Below are positions 33,173-42,265 of a DNA stretch of 53,045 nucleotides, piece after piece. The DNA lies in assembly GCA_944393465.1 (NCBI GenBank), contig CALYAG010000013.1, positions 1 through 53,045 on the forward strand, read 5' to 3'. How positions within the stretch are numbered: position 1 is the first letter of the stretch; each line of letters begins with the position of its first letter. The notes beneath the pieces were generated by a model that made no database searches, was not told the origin of the DNA, and was given only the letters and a program-made list of their open reading frames with translations. The DNA is from an uncultured Clostridia bacterium. GTDB taxonomy: Bacteria > Bacillota > Clostridia > TANB77 > CAG-508. The position numbers were made by a program, and so were the translations under genes.

Positions 33173-33349
33173 TAATTTTTCAGACTTTCTAATTAATTAA
33201 TGTCCAAAAGAATTTTCTCTATTGACAACTGAAATTTTTTAGAAAGAGTTTGCGTCTTTTGGTTCTTATGTGATTGTCAAATAGAAGCGTCCCTATTGAC
33301 ATATTTAAAATAATCTTTTTTCAATAAATTTTTAGACTTTCTAATTAAT
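33157..33349. repeat. Pair of ~40-base direct repeats around a 27-base module
   Basis: 33157-33197 and 33310-33349 agree over TCTTTTTTCAATAA and GACTTTCTAATTAAT with few differences. The first copy holds the -35 box of the leader B promoter; the second lies just beyond the module at 33275-33301. It looks like a local duplication. No ORF in between. Confidence 0.7.
33275..33301. repeat. 27-base TGTCAA...TTGACA module, copy 5
   Basis: Exactly 27 bases with core GAAGCGTCCC. With copy 1 it brackets the surface-protein patch (30.4-33.3 kb). No copy was found elsewhere in the window. Confidence 0.85.
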
Positions 33350-33382
33350 ATTTATGTGACAACATTCGACAAAATATAACTC

Positions 33383-33411
33383 TTGAAAATTTGCCGTATT
33401 TGTAATACAAT
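33383..33411 (+). promoter_or_regulatory. Promoter of the acyl-CoA synthetase gene
   Basis: TTGAAA (33383-33388), 17 bases, TACAAT (33406-33411). Leader of about 100 bases, ending AAGAAAGGA before the ATG at 33520. Confidence 0.65.
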
Positions 33412-33519
33412 AAGTGTAAATTTTAGGAAATAATAAATTCAATTTATTTTATAACTTTTATCTGATGTACATTAATTTTGAACGACAATATATATCATAC
33501 CAAGAAAGGATATTTAATT

Positions 33520-35223
33520 ATGAACAACAAATTATATGAAGGTCAAAAATTAAATGATTTTAGAGAGCTTGTTAATTTATATAAAACAAAATACAAGGAC
33601 CTTATTGCTTTTGAATATAAAGAAACTCCAGAAAGTAAAGAGCATATAAAAATAACTTATGAGCAATTTGCTAAAGACATTGAAGCTTTGGCTTGCAAAC
33701 TAATGGAACTAAATGCAAAGAGAATTGCACTTATTTCAGATAACAGATATGAATGGTGTGTAAGTTATTTAGCCATTACTACAGCTGGTTTAGTTGTTGT
33801 TCCACTTGATAAATCTTTGCCAGATAATGAACTTTTAGATTTACTTAAAAGAAGTGAAGCCGATTGTATTATTTTTAGTGATAAATATGTACAAGCATTA
33901 AAAGATGCTACTTGTAAATTAAAAATTTGCATGGATTACAATGAAGATAAAGATGGCATTTTGCCTTATTCTAGCTTATTGAAAGAAGGATACACATTAG
34001 ATAAATCAAAATACAACGATTTAAAAATAGATAACAAAGCAATGAGCATTATTTTATTTACATCAGGTACTACAAGCATTGCCAAAGCTGTTATGCTTTC
34101 ACAATATGCTATTTGCATGGATTTATATGCTTTAAGCCAAATGATAGATATAAAAACTACGGATAAATTTTTATCTTTCTTGCCTCTTCATCACACATTT
34201 GAGAGTACTACAACCTTTTTGTTTGGAACTTCTTGTGGTATTACAATTGCTATTTGTGATGGTCTAAGATATATTCAAAACAATTTGGTTGAATACCATG
34301 TAACAGGTTTTGTATGTGTCCCTCTTATGCTTGAAATTATGTACAAGAAGATTTTAAAAGAAATAGAATCTCAGCATAAAACTACTTTAGTTAAAATTAT
34401 GCGAGTTTTATTTAGACATGCCAATATTGAGACCAAGAGAAAAATCTTCAAATCTATTATCGATGGCTTAGGTGGTAAGCTTCGTACTATTATTGCTGGT
34501 GGAGCTCCTATGGATAAAGAGACCATAAAGGGTTACAATGACTTTGGCTTTGATGTTCATCAAGGTTATGGTTTGACAGAAACTGCTCCAGTTTTAGCAG
34601 GTGAAAATAGTTTTAATAAGAAAACTGGATCTGTTGGTTTTCCTTTACCTACAATCGAACTTAAAGTAGACAAACCTGATGAAAATGGCATTGGTGAAAT
34701 AATAGCCAAAACTCCAGCTATAATGCTAGGTTATTATAAAAATGAAGAAGCCACAAATGAAGTTTTAAAAGACGGATGGTTCTATACTGGCGATTTAGGC
34801 TATATAGATGAAGATGGTTTTGTATTTATTACTGGCAGAAAAAAGGACATGATTGTTCTTAAAAATGGCAAAAAGATTTTTCCAGAAGAAATAGAAATAT
34901 TAATAAATAAACTTCCTTATGTTACAGAAAGTATGGTTTTTGCTTCTTTGGATGACTCTAAACAAGATAGAAATACTGACAATGTTATTTGTGCGGAAAT
35001 TATTTATGATGAGGATGAATTAAAAAAAGCCTACCCTAATATTAAGGAAAGCGAATATTGTGATACTATTTGGAATGATATTAAGACAAAGGTTAATAAG
35101 CAAATGCCTGCATACAAATATATTAGAAGAATTTTGGTTTCTACTGAACCTATTATAAAAACTACTACTCAAAAAATTAAGAGAAGTGAAGAGCTTAAGA
35201 AAATTCAAAGCAAAAAGAAATAA
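33520..35223 (+). CDS. AMP-binding acyl-CoA synthetase (long-chain fatty acid-CoA ligase-like)
   Basis: The 567-residue enzyme of the adenylate-forming superfamily activates a carboxylic acid with ATP and transfers it to CoA. Motifs: the P-loop is IILFTSGTTSIAKAVMLS (usual form TSGTTGxPKG, so Gly-Lys is partly altered), HQGYGLTETAPV, YTGDLGYIDEDGF, ITGRKKDMIVLKNGKK, and the C-terminal catalytic lysine in TTTQKIKRSE. Similarity in layout is to long-chain acyl-CoA synthetases, but the chain length is not known. The ATG at 33520 has AAGAAAGGA; upstream in-frame codons lack a site. It is monocistronic and ends two bases before a 66-base perfect palindrome. Confidence 0.88.
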   Translation: MNNKLYEGQKLNDFRELVNLYKTKYKDLIAFEYKETPESKEHIKITYEQFAKDIEALACKLMELNAKRIALISDNRYEWCVSYLAITTAGLVVVPLDKSLPDNELLDLLKRSEADCIIFSDKYVQALKDATCKLKICMDYNEDKDGILPYSSLLKEGYTLDKSKYNDLKIDNKAMSIILFTSGTTSIAKAVMLSQYAICMDLYALSQMIDIKTTDKFLSFLPLHHTFESTTTFLFGTSCGITIAICDGLRYIQNNLVEYHVTGFVCVPLMLEIMYKKILKEIESQHKTTLVKIMRVLFRHANIETKRKIFKSIIDGLGGKLRTIIAGGAPMDKETIKGYNDFGFDVHQGYGLTETAPVLAGENSFNKKTGSVGFPLPTIELKVDKPDENGIGEIIAKTPAIMLGYYKNEEATNEVLKDGWFYTGDLGYIDEDGFVFITGRKKDMIVLKNGKKIFPEEIEILINKLPYVTESMVFASLDDSKQDRNTDNVICAEIIYDEDELKKAYPNIKESEYCDTIWNDIKTKVNKQMPAYKYIRRILVSTEPIIKTTTQKIKRSEELKKIQSKKK

Positions 35224-35224
35224 T

Positions 35225-35290
35225 TTTTCAGTTGGGGACGGTCCTAAATCGAAAATATATTTTCGATTTAGGACCGTCCCCAACTGAAAA
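35225..35290. terminator. 66-base perfect palindrome, bidirectional terminator
   Basis: Every base from 35225 to 35290 is self-complementary about the centre 35257/35258: TTTTCAGTTGGGGACGGTCC, then TAAATCGAAAATA, mirrored. It begins directly after the acyl-CoA synthetase stop and lies downstream of the convergent rng. As RNA it forms an unbroken stem with U-rich ends. Confidence 0.85.
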
Positions 35291-35352
35291 TTTTTTCGTT
35301 TTAGGACCGTCCCCAACTGAAAATTTTTTCGTTTTAGGACCGTCCCCAACTG
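35229..35352. repeat. GGGGACGGTCC palindromic array 3
   Basis: One left arm (35229) and three right arms GGACCGTCCCCAACTG (ending 35286, 35319 and 35352) with short AT-rich spacers of about 17 bases, two of them identical (33-base period). The array fills the gap between the two convergent stop codons at 35223 and 35360. Confidence 0.9.
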
Positions 35353-35359
35353 AAAAAAA

Positions 35360-36520
35360 TTATCTACCAAGTATATGTTTTCTGGTTATTTCCAAAAGCC
35401 CTAGTTTAGTAAATTCTAATACCTGTACTTTTGATCTATCTTGTTTAAAACATTCTATTATGTAGTTTCTAATATCTTCTTTGTCTTTTTCCTCTTCCAT
35501 ATCAATATAGTCAATTATAATTATTCCGCCTATATCTCTTAGTCTAATTTGTTTTGCTATTTCTTTTGTAGCTTCCCTATTTACTTTTAATACAGTTCTT
35601 TCTAAGTTCTTATTTCCAGTAAATTTACCTGAGTTTACATCTATGGCAGTTAATGCTTCTGTTTTATCAATTGTTATAAATCCTCCACATTTAAGCCATA
35701 TTTTTCTGTCTAATTTCATTTTATTTTTTACTTCATATTTATCAAGTACATCTTTTTGAAATATTATTTTGTCCTTCATTGTTTCAAAATGTTTTGCTAA
35801 ATCTTTGTCATTTGTATAAATATTTTCTAAGTTGTTTTCTGCTAAATCTGTTATTATTTTTCCAACTATTCCGTCATTATCATATATTTTTACTGGAGCT
35901 AAATTTTTGTTTTTCATCTCATTTGCACTTTTCAATAAATTATTCCAAAAGTCTAATAATATATGTATTTCACTAACTATTTCTTCTTCACTTTTACCTT
36001 CTGCTGCTGTTCTAATTATGGCGCCACAACCTTCTGGCAATTTCTTTTTTATAATTTCTTTTAGTCTTTTTATTTCATTTTCGTTTTCAATTTTTTGAGA
36101 TATTGTTATAAAGTTTGAATATGGCATAAGTATAACAAGTTTTCCGTTTATTTTTATGTCTTTGGTAACTCTAGGACCTTTTTGCTCATTGCAATCTCTT
36201 TTTACTTGAACTAATATTTCATCTCCTGGTTTTACTATTTTTGCAATATCATATTTTGATGTGTCTTCATAAACATTCCCAGTCACATTGCTAGCTTTAG
36301 GTATAATATCCTTTATGTGTACCAACGCATTTTTTTCTTCTCCAATGTCTATAAAAGCTGATTGCATACCGGGAATTATATTTTTTATTTTTCCTAAATA
36401 TATATTCCCTTCTAGCCTTTTTTCCGCAAACTTTTCATTATATAATTCAACAAGTTCGCCATCTTGCACTACTGCTACAATTGTGCTTTCATTTTCTTTG
36501 TTAATTAAAATATTATACAT
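35360..36520 (-). CDS. rng: Ribonuclease E/G family protein, short form
   Basis: Endoribonuclease of the RNase E/G family, acting on mRNA and rRNA precursors. The 386 residues contain the S1 domain (GNIYLGKIKNIIPGMQSAFIDIG, about 38-62), the first RNase H-like part, and the catalytic DNase I-like part with TALTAIDVNSGKFTG and IIIIDYIDMEEEKDK (two catalytic Asp). It ends LGLLEITRKHILGR, just after the TRK motif. The Zn-link (CPxCxG) that normally follows is missing, so the protein stops about where most homologues run on for 30-100 residues. The stop abuts palindromic array 3. Whether the short form is active is unclear. Confidence 0.9.
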   Translation of the reverse strand: MYNILINKENESTIVAVVQDGELVELYNEKFAEKRLEGNIYLGKIKNIIPGMQSAFIDIGEEKNALVHIKDIIPKASNVTGNVYEDTSKYDIAKIVKPGDEILVQVKRDCNEQKGPRVTKDIKINGKLVILMPYSNFITISQKIENENEIKRLKEIIKKKLPEGCGAIIRTAAEGKSEEEIVSEIHILLDFWNNLLKSANEMKNKNLAPVKIYDNDGIVGKIITDLAENNLENIYTNDKDLAKHFETMKDKIIFQKDVLDKYEVKNKMKLDRKIWLKCGGFITIDKTEALTAIDVNSGKFTGNKNLERTVLKVNREATKEIAKQIRLRDIGGIIIIDYIDMEEEKDKEDIRNYIIECFKQDRSKVQVLEFTKLGLLEITRKHILGR

Positions 36521-36538
36521 TATTTTTCAACCTCATCT

Positions 36539-37096
36539 TTAATTAAACTTATTCATTGCTATATCAATTCCTTCTTTCAAAATAACTGGCACCGCTTCTG
36601 CCGCTTTTTCTATTGATGGAATTAATTTTTCATATTCTTCATCGCTTAATTTACCTATAACATGTGGTATTAGTAATTCTTTAAAAATAGGCTTGCCTGT
36701 ACCAATTCTAATATGAACAAAATCTCCTGTTTTTAAATATTCTAAAACTGATTTCATTCCATTGTGAGTTCCAGCTCCACCCTTTTTTCTAAGTTTTACT
36801 ACTCCTACTTCTAAGTCTATATCATCATAAATTATGATAATATTTTCATTTGGTATTTTGTAAAAGTCTTTGGCTTTAATCACACTTTTTCCACTTTCGT
36901 TCATATATGTTTCTGGTTTTAAAAGAATAACTTTTTCGCCCTCTATTTCTCCTTTGCCTACTAAACCTTCAAAATCTTTTTTGTTAACTTCAATGTTGTA
37001 TTTTTCACTTAATTTGTTTATAACATCAAATCCCATGTTATGCCTTGTTTTGCTATATTCAGGCTCTGGATTGCCTAGTCCTACAATTAAATACAT
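36539..37096 (-). CDS. pth: Peptidyl-tRNA hydrolase
   Basis: Pth frees tRNA from peptidyl-tRNA that has dropped off ribosomes. The 185-residue product has LIVGLGNPEPEYSKTRHNMGFDVI with the catalytic His, LLKPETYMNESGKSV, IIIYDDIDLEVGVVKLRKKGGAGTHNGMKS and FVHIRIGTGKP. It is complete. It lies 18 bases upstream of rng on the same strand and downstream of the deacetylase gene. Confidence 0.96.
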   Translation of the reverse strand: MYLIVGLGNPEPEYSKTRHNMGFDVINKLSEKYNIEVNKKDFEGLVGKGEIEGEKVILLKPETYMNESGKSVIKAKDFYKIPNENIIIIYDDIDLEVGVVKLRKKGGAGTHNGMKSVLEYLKTGDFVHIRIGTGKPIFKELLIPHVIGKLSDEEYEKLIPSIEKAAEAVPVILKEGIDIAMNKFN

Positions 37097-37155
37097 TTTT
37101 TCCTCACTTTTTTGTTTCTAATTTTTTAATTAATGCTTTTTACAGTGTTTTAAAT

Positions 37156-37965
37156 CTATCCGCCATATCTAAAATGTCTATACTCTATTTTTAAAAGTAT
37201 TTTCCATACTGGATCTTCTAATGCGTACATTCTATGCAAGCCATATAAATTAAGAGTTTTGCTTTGGTTTATTTTGCTGTCTGTAAGATTTTGTATTATC
37301 CCATTATCTTCAAGCAATTTTCTTCCTTCTTCACTGTATAGTCCACAAGGATATGTAAATACTTTTTCTACTTCATGTCCTAATTCATCTTCAATTTGCG
37401 CTAATGAAGTAGTTACATCATTTAATAAATCTTCTGGTTTATATTTATCATAATCATCGTGTTTCATACTATGTGAATATATACTAACTAAGCCACTTTT
37501 GTCCATTTCTCTTGCTTCGTCCCAGCTATAATATCCGTCAGTTCCAACTTTGTCATTTATTAAAAAACTGGTTATTGGTATATTATTTTCTTTTGCAAAT
37601 GGATAAGCATATTTATATACACCCTCATATCCATCGTCAAACGTTATTATAAAGCTTTTCTTGTATAAAGATTTTTCTCCTTTACTATATTCAATTAAAT
37701 CTTTATATGTAATTGGTTTGTATCCATAATCTATTAAACCTGTAATTTGTTTTTTAAAAGTTTCATAAGTTGTTTGCATATAATCATATTGTATTTGATC
37801 TTCTGATTCTACTAGATCATGATAAATTATTATTGGTATAAGTAAATTTTTTTCATTTATTTTATACTGATTGCCAATTGTAGCTCTATCGTATACAAAC
37901 ATAATACCAATTATTAACACAACAATAATTAGCACAGTGGCAATAATTTTTAGTGCTTTTTTCAT
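37156..37965 (-). CDS. Membrane-anchored polysaccharide deacetylase
   Basis: The 269-residue protein has an N-terminal membrane helix (about 5-26) and a NodB-type deacetylase domain outside. Seen: IPIIIYHDLVE, the catalytic IITFDDGYEGVYKYAYPF (two Asp), the zinc motif YSHSMKHDDY and the FTYPCGLYSEEGR stretch. It probably removes N-acetyl groups from peptidoglycan or a surface polysaccharide. The start has AAGGAG, which overlaps the addB stop region; the two genes overlap nearly and are likely cotranscribed. Confidence 0.88.
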   Translation of the reverse strand: MKKALKIIATVLIIVVLIIGIMFVYDRATIGNQYKINEKNLLIPIIIYHDLVESEDQIQYDYMQTTYETFKKQITGLIDYGYKPITYKDLIEYSKGEKSLYKKSFIITFDDGYEGVYKYAYPFAKENNIPITSFLINDKVGTDGYYSWDEAREMDKSGLVSIYSHSMKHDDYDKYKPEDLLNDVTTSLAQIEDELGHEVEKVFTYPCGLYSEEGRKLLEDNGIIQNLTDSKINQSKTLNLYGLHRMYALEDPVWKILLKIEYRHFRYGG

Positions 37966-37967
37966 AT

Positions 37968-40900
37968 TTAATTAGCTCCTTTTGAAATTTCATCTAAAAT
38001 CTCTTGTCTTGATTTTGTACCTATATAATTGTATTTATTTCCTGCAAGCTTAGGATTAAACTGACATATTGATTTATATTCACAATAAGAGCAAGGTGTT
38101 TTTTTATTATTTAATGCGTAATATGGCTTTAAATCAATATTACCATCTAATATTTCTTTTGAAATTTGCTTTATTAATTTAATTGTGTATTTTTGCAAAT
38201 TTTCAAATTCATCTTTTGTAACTGTTTTTGAATTTTTATAATTTATTTCACCACTACTATTAAGTTCAACAGGTATAATGTCAGACTTGCCTGTTTGCAA
38301 GTTTTTGTCCATCATTTTTATTACATTAATATCTGCCAAAACTAAGCCATTCATTTTGTAATTCTTTTTTATAATTTGCTCTATTTCTTCTTTAGACATT
38401 TCTTTTTTTGCACTTGCTAGCTTTGGTTCTATTAATGAAAAATATAGTGCTCCTGCTGGTTCGGCCTTTTCTTTTTGAGTTATTGCATCTACATATGTAA
38501 GTAATTGGAGTTGAAGTCCTGCAATTACTTTATTTAGCTCAATATCTTTAGTAGAAGATTTGTAATCTATTATTCTTATATATTTTCCATTTGGCGCTTT
38601 TGCTATATCTATTCTATCAATTTTTCCTGTTATAGAAACTCTTTTTCCATCATCAAGCGTCATTTCTATTGGTGGATAAGTATTGTTTCCAAATTCAAGT
38701 TCTGTTTGCATTACATCAAACTCGCTATTTTTTAAACTTTGCACTATATATTTCATTGAATAAAATATAACTCTTTTTAGCCTTGTTACCAAATTTCTAT
38801 ATTTTGCAGTTGCTGTAAATATGTAATTTCTTGGCATTGACAATTTGTCTTCTACTATTTTATCCAATATTTTTTTCAACTCTTCATCAGAAATTTCTTT
38901 TACATTTTCATTTTCTTTGAAAAATGTATCAACTACATCATGCATAAATGAACCAGTATCTACTGGCTTTATATCCATTTTTTCTTTTGAAGATAGCTTT
39001 AGTCCATATTTTAAATAATACGAAAACTCACAAGATTTGTATTGTTCTAGCCTTGATACTGTTGTATGCAATGTGTCTCCATACAACTTTTGCACATTTT
39101 GCTTGTTTATTTTTTCTGGAAGATTTGTGTATTCTAAGCCTTCTAGTGCTTTTTCTAATCTATATGAATACTTTGGATTATTTTTATACCAATTGTATAC
39201 CTCATACCAGCTTCCATTCATATTATTTATATGTGAAAGAAGCTCAGAAAAAGTAACTTTCTTTGTGTAAATGTTCATTTCTGCTTCTGGTGCTTCATTT
39301 ATGCAATTATCTTGCAAGCTGTGCTGCTCGCCTACGTTAGCATTATCTTTTTCAAGTTTTAAATTTTCTTTGGCTTTGTTTAAGCTATCATCTATATAGG
39401 TATTTTCTTTTAGTTTTGGAAATATCCTTCTTAATTTTGAAATTGTTGTTGATTTTCTTAAAGGCTTGTCATCTACATCACTTGCAGGATATGAAATGTA
39501 TAATCTTTCCTCTGCAGTTGAAAATGCTTTATAAATGTTAAAGTTTTCTTCATACATTTTCTCTAGCGTACCTTTTGCAAGTTCCAATCCTTCTTCTTTT
39601 AGGTTTTCCCTATCTTTATCATTGAAAAATCCTTCCGAGCTAGGCACACTTGGAAACACTCCGTCATTTACCCCTATGATAAATATTGCTCTTACTTTAT
39701 GAGTTTTTGACCTATTTACATCTCCTACTGTAACCTTGTCCTGTGTTTGAGGTATTTGACCAATTTCTTTTGTCTGGATTCCAGTTTTTAATAATTTAGA
39801 ATATGTATCAAATGACATTTTAACATCTTTAAATAGCTCTGCAATTTCATCTATTACATCAATAACTGCATTGTAGCTATCTAAGTTTATCAAACCTTCT
39901 TTATCTACGTCTTTATTTGAAAGTTCATTCTTTTCTTGTTTATTTTCAGATTCCTTTTGAGCTTGCTTATTTGTATTTTGATAAGCATCACAATTTTTTA
40001 AAATAAATTTATATAATTCTTCACTTATTTTTTCTGCTGTATTTTTAGAATTCAAGTTTTTTCTAAACTCTAAAAGTGGTGTGATTACTTCTTTTTGCTC
40101 TGCTTCAAATGTATCTTCTTCGCCAAAATCCCATGGTTTTTCATACCATTTGCTACCTTTTATATTCCATTTTAAGCAATAGTTTTCAAGTTCATACAAT
40201 CTGTCCACTTTAACTATTCCTGATTTTAAATAGTTAAATACAGCTTCATATGACCAATTTTTTGCAAATATATCTAATATTGCTAAAACATATTTTACAA
40301 AAATATCACTTGTAATATCCTTTTTTTCATCTATAAAAACTGGTATTTCATACTCACTAAAAATAGCTTTGCATAAGCTTGAATAGTCTTCTAAATTTTT
40401 GGTTATTACTCCAATATCTCTATATCTGTAGCCTTCTTTTCTTACCAATTTTGAAATCTCTCTTGCTACATTTTCTATTTCTTCATATTGATTTTTTGCA
40501 ATTGTAAGCTTTATGTTGTCCACTTCTTTATTGTAAGTAGTATATGGTAAATCAAAAATATTTTTTTCTAGATGTCTTAATTCTTCATTTTTAAATCTAT
40601 ATGAATTTTCCAAATGTATTTCATTTTTTATATCGGCTATTTGTTTTAGAGTTTGAACAGTTTGCTTGTTATCGTAAAAAATATCTGCTTCTGGGCTTTT
40701 TAAAACTCTTAAATCATCTGTGCACACTGTAATGTATATGTCTTTTGCAATTTTTTCTAAAACTTGTATTACATTGTATTCTTGCTTAGTAAATCCCGCA
40801 AACTCATCTATGTAAAAAAGGCAATTATCAAATAAATGGCTACTTTCTATATTTTGAGCAAGCAAATTTAAAAGATCGTTTTCATCTATATAATTATCTT

Positions 40901-41387
40901 GGAGCCTATCTTCAAACCTAGAATAAATTGTATACATATCTTTTATTTTTAATTTTAAATATGTATCTTGTGTAGCATCCATTTTTTCTTTTAGCATTTC
41001 AGCTGTTATTCCATGCTTTTTGAACTCAGTTATTTGAGTTAATATTAAATCTATGTTTTCTAGGTTTTTGCCCAAAAAGTTAAGCTCTTTTTGAGCTTCT
41101 TCTAAAAGTGATGAAACCACCATGGCTTTTCCAGCTTTGTCTATATTTTTTAGACTTGTTCCCAATGTCTCCTGCAATACTCTATATGCCATTCTTTCAA
41201 AAGACAAAACTTCTACTCTTGTTGTAGCACCTTCATCTAAGGTTTCTAAAAGCTTTTTTTCTGCTGTAAATGAAAACTGTTCAGGTGTTACTATGTATGT
41301 TTTAGGCGCTGTTTCTAGTTCACTTCTGATTTTGTTATATATGTATTCACTTTTTCCGCTACCGCTTCTACCATAAATAATGTTCAA
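37968..41387 (-). CDS. addB: ATP-dependent helicase/nuclease subunit B
   Basis: AddB with AddA resects double-strand ends and recognises Chi in Firmicutes. The 1139-residue product starts directly before the Walker A motif IIYGRSGSGKSEYI, contains helicase-fold remnants (FYIDEFAGFTKQEYN, RAIFIIGVNDGVFPS), and ends with a RecB-type nuclease domain (RIIDYKSS with the catalytic Asp/Lys). The Fe-S cluster cysteines are one in EQYKSCEFSYYLKYG and three in TPCSYCEYKSICQF. The TTG at 41387 is preferred: it has AAAGGA seven bases upstream and does not overlap ogg. A TTG at 41423 has no site. addA is not adjacent, which is unusual. Confidence 0.93.
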   Translation of the reverse strand: MNIIYGRSGSGKSEYIYNKIRSELETAPKTYIVTPEQFSFTAEKKLLETLDEGATTRVEVLSFERMAYRVLQETLGTSLKNIDKAGKAMVVSSLLEEAQKELNFLGKNLENIDLILTQITEFKKHGITAEMLKEKMDATQDTYLKLKIKDMYTIYSRFEDRLQDNYIDENDLLNLLAQNIESSHLFDNCLFYIDEFAGFTKQEYNVIQVLEKIAKDIYITVCTDDLRVLKSPEADIFYDNKQTVQTLKQIADIKNEIHLENSYRFKNEELRHLEKNIFDLPYTTYNKEVDNIKLTIAKNQYEEIENVAREISKLVRKEGYRYRDIGVITKNLEDYSSLCKAIFSEYEIPVFIDEKKDITSDIFVKYVLAILDIFAKNWSYEAVFNYLKSGIVKVDRLYELENYCLKWNIKGSKWYEKPWDFGEEDTFEAEQKEVITPLLEFRKNLNSKNTAEKISEELYKFILKNCDAYQNTNKQAQKESENKQEKNELSNKDVDKEGLINLDSYNAVIDVIDEIAELFKDVKMSFDTYSKLLKTGIQTKEIGQIPQTQDKVTVGDVNRSKTHKVRAIFIIGVNDGVFPSVPSSEGFFNDKDRENLKEEGLELAKGTLEKMYEENFNIYKAFSTAEERLYISYPASDVDDKPLRKSTTISKLRRIFPKLKENTYIDDSLNKAKENLKLEKDNANVGEQHSLQDNCINEAPEAEMNIYTKKVTFSELLSHINNMNGSWYEVYNWYKNNPKYSYRLEKALEGLEYTNLPEKINKQNVQKLYGDTLHTTVSRLEQYKSCEFSYYLKYGLKLSSKEKMDIKPVDTGSFMHDVVDTFFKENENVKEISDEELKKILDKIVEDKLSMPRNYIFTATAKYRNLVTRLKRVIFYSMKYIVQSLKNSEFDVMQTELEFGNNTYPPIEMTLDDGKRVSITGKIDRIDIAKAPNGKYIRIIDYKSSTKDIELNKVIAGLQLQLLTYVDAITQKEKAEPAGALYFSLIEPKLASAKKEMSKEEIEQIIKKNYKMNGLVLADINVIKMMDKNLQTGKSDIIPVELNSSGEINYKNSKTVTKDEFENLQKYTIKLIKQISKEILDGNIDLKPYYALNNKKTPCSYCEYKSICQFNPKLAGNKYNYIGTKSRQEILDEISKGAN

Positions 41388-41401
41388 AGTTTGCTTCCTT
41401 T

Positions 41402-42256
41402 CTATGCATTTTCTCTTTTCCAATAGAACAAATACTGCTGAGCTAAGCCCTGCAAAGCTCCAAACTTTTCATCTGCTAGCCTTTGAATTTCATTTTTGGT
41501 TACTTTAGTTTCATCAGCATTTTTGATGTAAAGTTCGTTCATAACTCTTCTTACCCAAACATCTATTGGAAATACATCAAATCTTTTTAATGTTGAGAAT
41601 AATAAAATGCAGTCTGCTACTTTAGGTCCTACTCCCGAAAGTCTAAGTAGTTCTTCACGAGCCTGTTTTGTAGGCATTTTGCTTAATTTATTTAGGTCTA
41701 CTTCTTTATCTAAAATCATGTGTGTAGTTTCATATAATCTTATGTCCCTAAATCCTAGTCCTAAATTTCTAAACTCTTGTATACTTACATTTCTTAGCTG
41801 TTCTGGAGTTGGAAAAGTGTAATAATCTTTTCCTTCATATTCAATTTTATCTCCATAGGCTTTTGCTAGCCTTTCTATAATGCCTTTAATTCTTGGAATA
41901 TTGTTGTTTGCAGATATTATAAATGAAATTATTGTTTCCCACAAATCTTGGTTTAATATTCTTATTCCTTTTCCGTATTCAACACTTGTTTTTAGGTTAT
42001 CATCTATTTTAGATAATTCTTCTTTTATTTTAGAATAATCTCTGTTTAAATCAAAATAATCTGTGCAAATCTTTTCTATATTGCCTTCACATATGCCTTT
42101 GAATATAATTTCATTACCAACTTTATCCACATTTAGTACATTTTTGTGGAAAACTCCTGTATAACTGCCATTTTCTTCTTTATTCCATCTAAAACATTGT
42201 CCACATTCAAAAATATCTGCTAGTTCAAATGTATCTGAATTGATTCTGTATTCCAT
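41402..42256 (-). CDS. ogg: 8-oxoguanine DNA glycosylase (OGG1-like, AP lyase)
   Basis: It removes oxidised guanine and nicks the abasic site. The 284-residue product has the OGG1-type N-terminal domain (FECGQCFRWNKEENGSYTG) and the helix-hairpin-helix GPD motif: LSGVGPKVADCILLFS with the catalytic Lys, and FPIDVWVRRVM with the catalytic Asp. The ATG at 42256 has AGAGG five bases upstream; a GTG six bases earlier would overlap that site. It starts nine bases after the radical SAM gene and is followed closely by addB, so all three are probably one operon. Confidence 0.93.
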   Translation of the reverse strand: MEYRINSDTFELADIFECGQCFRWNKEENGSYTGVFHKNVLNVDKVGNEIIFKGICEGNIEKICTDYFDLNRDYSKIKEELSKIDDNLKTSVEYGKGIRILNQDLWETIISFIISANNNIPRIKGIIERLAKAYGDKIEYEGKDYYTFPTPEQLRNVSIQEFRNLGLGFRDIRLYETTHMILDKEVDLNKLSKMPTKQAREELLRLSGVGPKVADCILLFSTLKRFDVFPIDVWVRRVMNELYIKNADETKVTKNEIQRLADEKFGALQGLAQQYLFYWKRENA

Positions 42257-42265
42257 GTCCACCTC

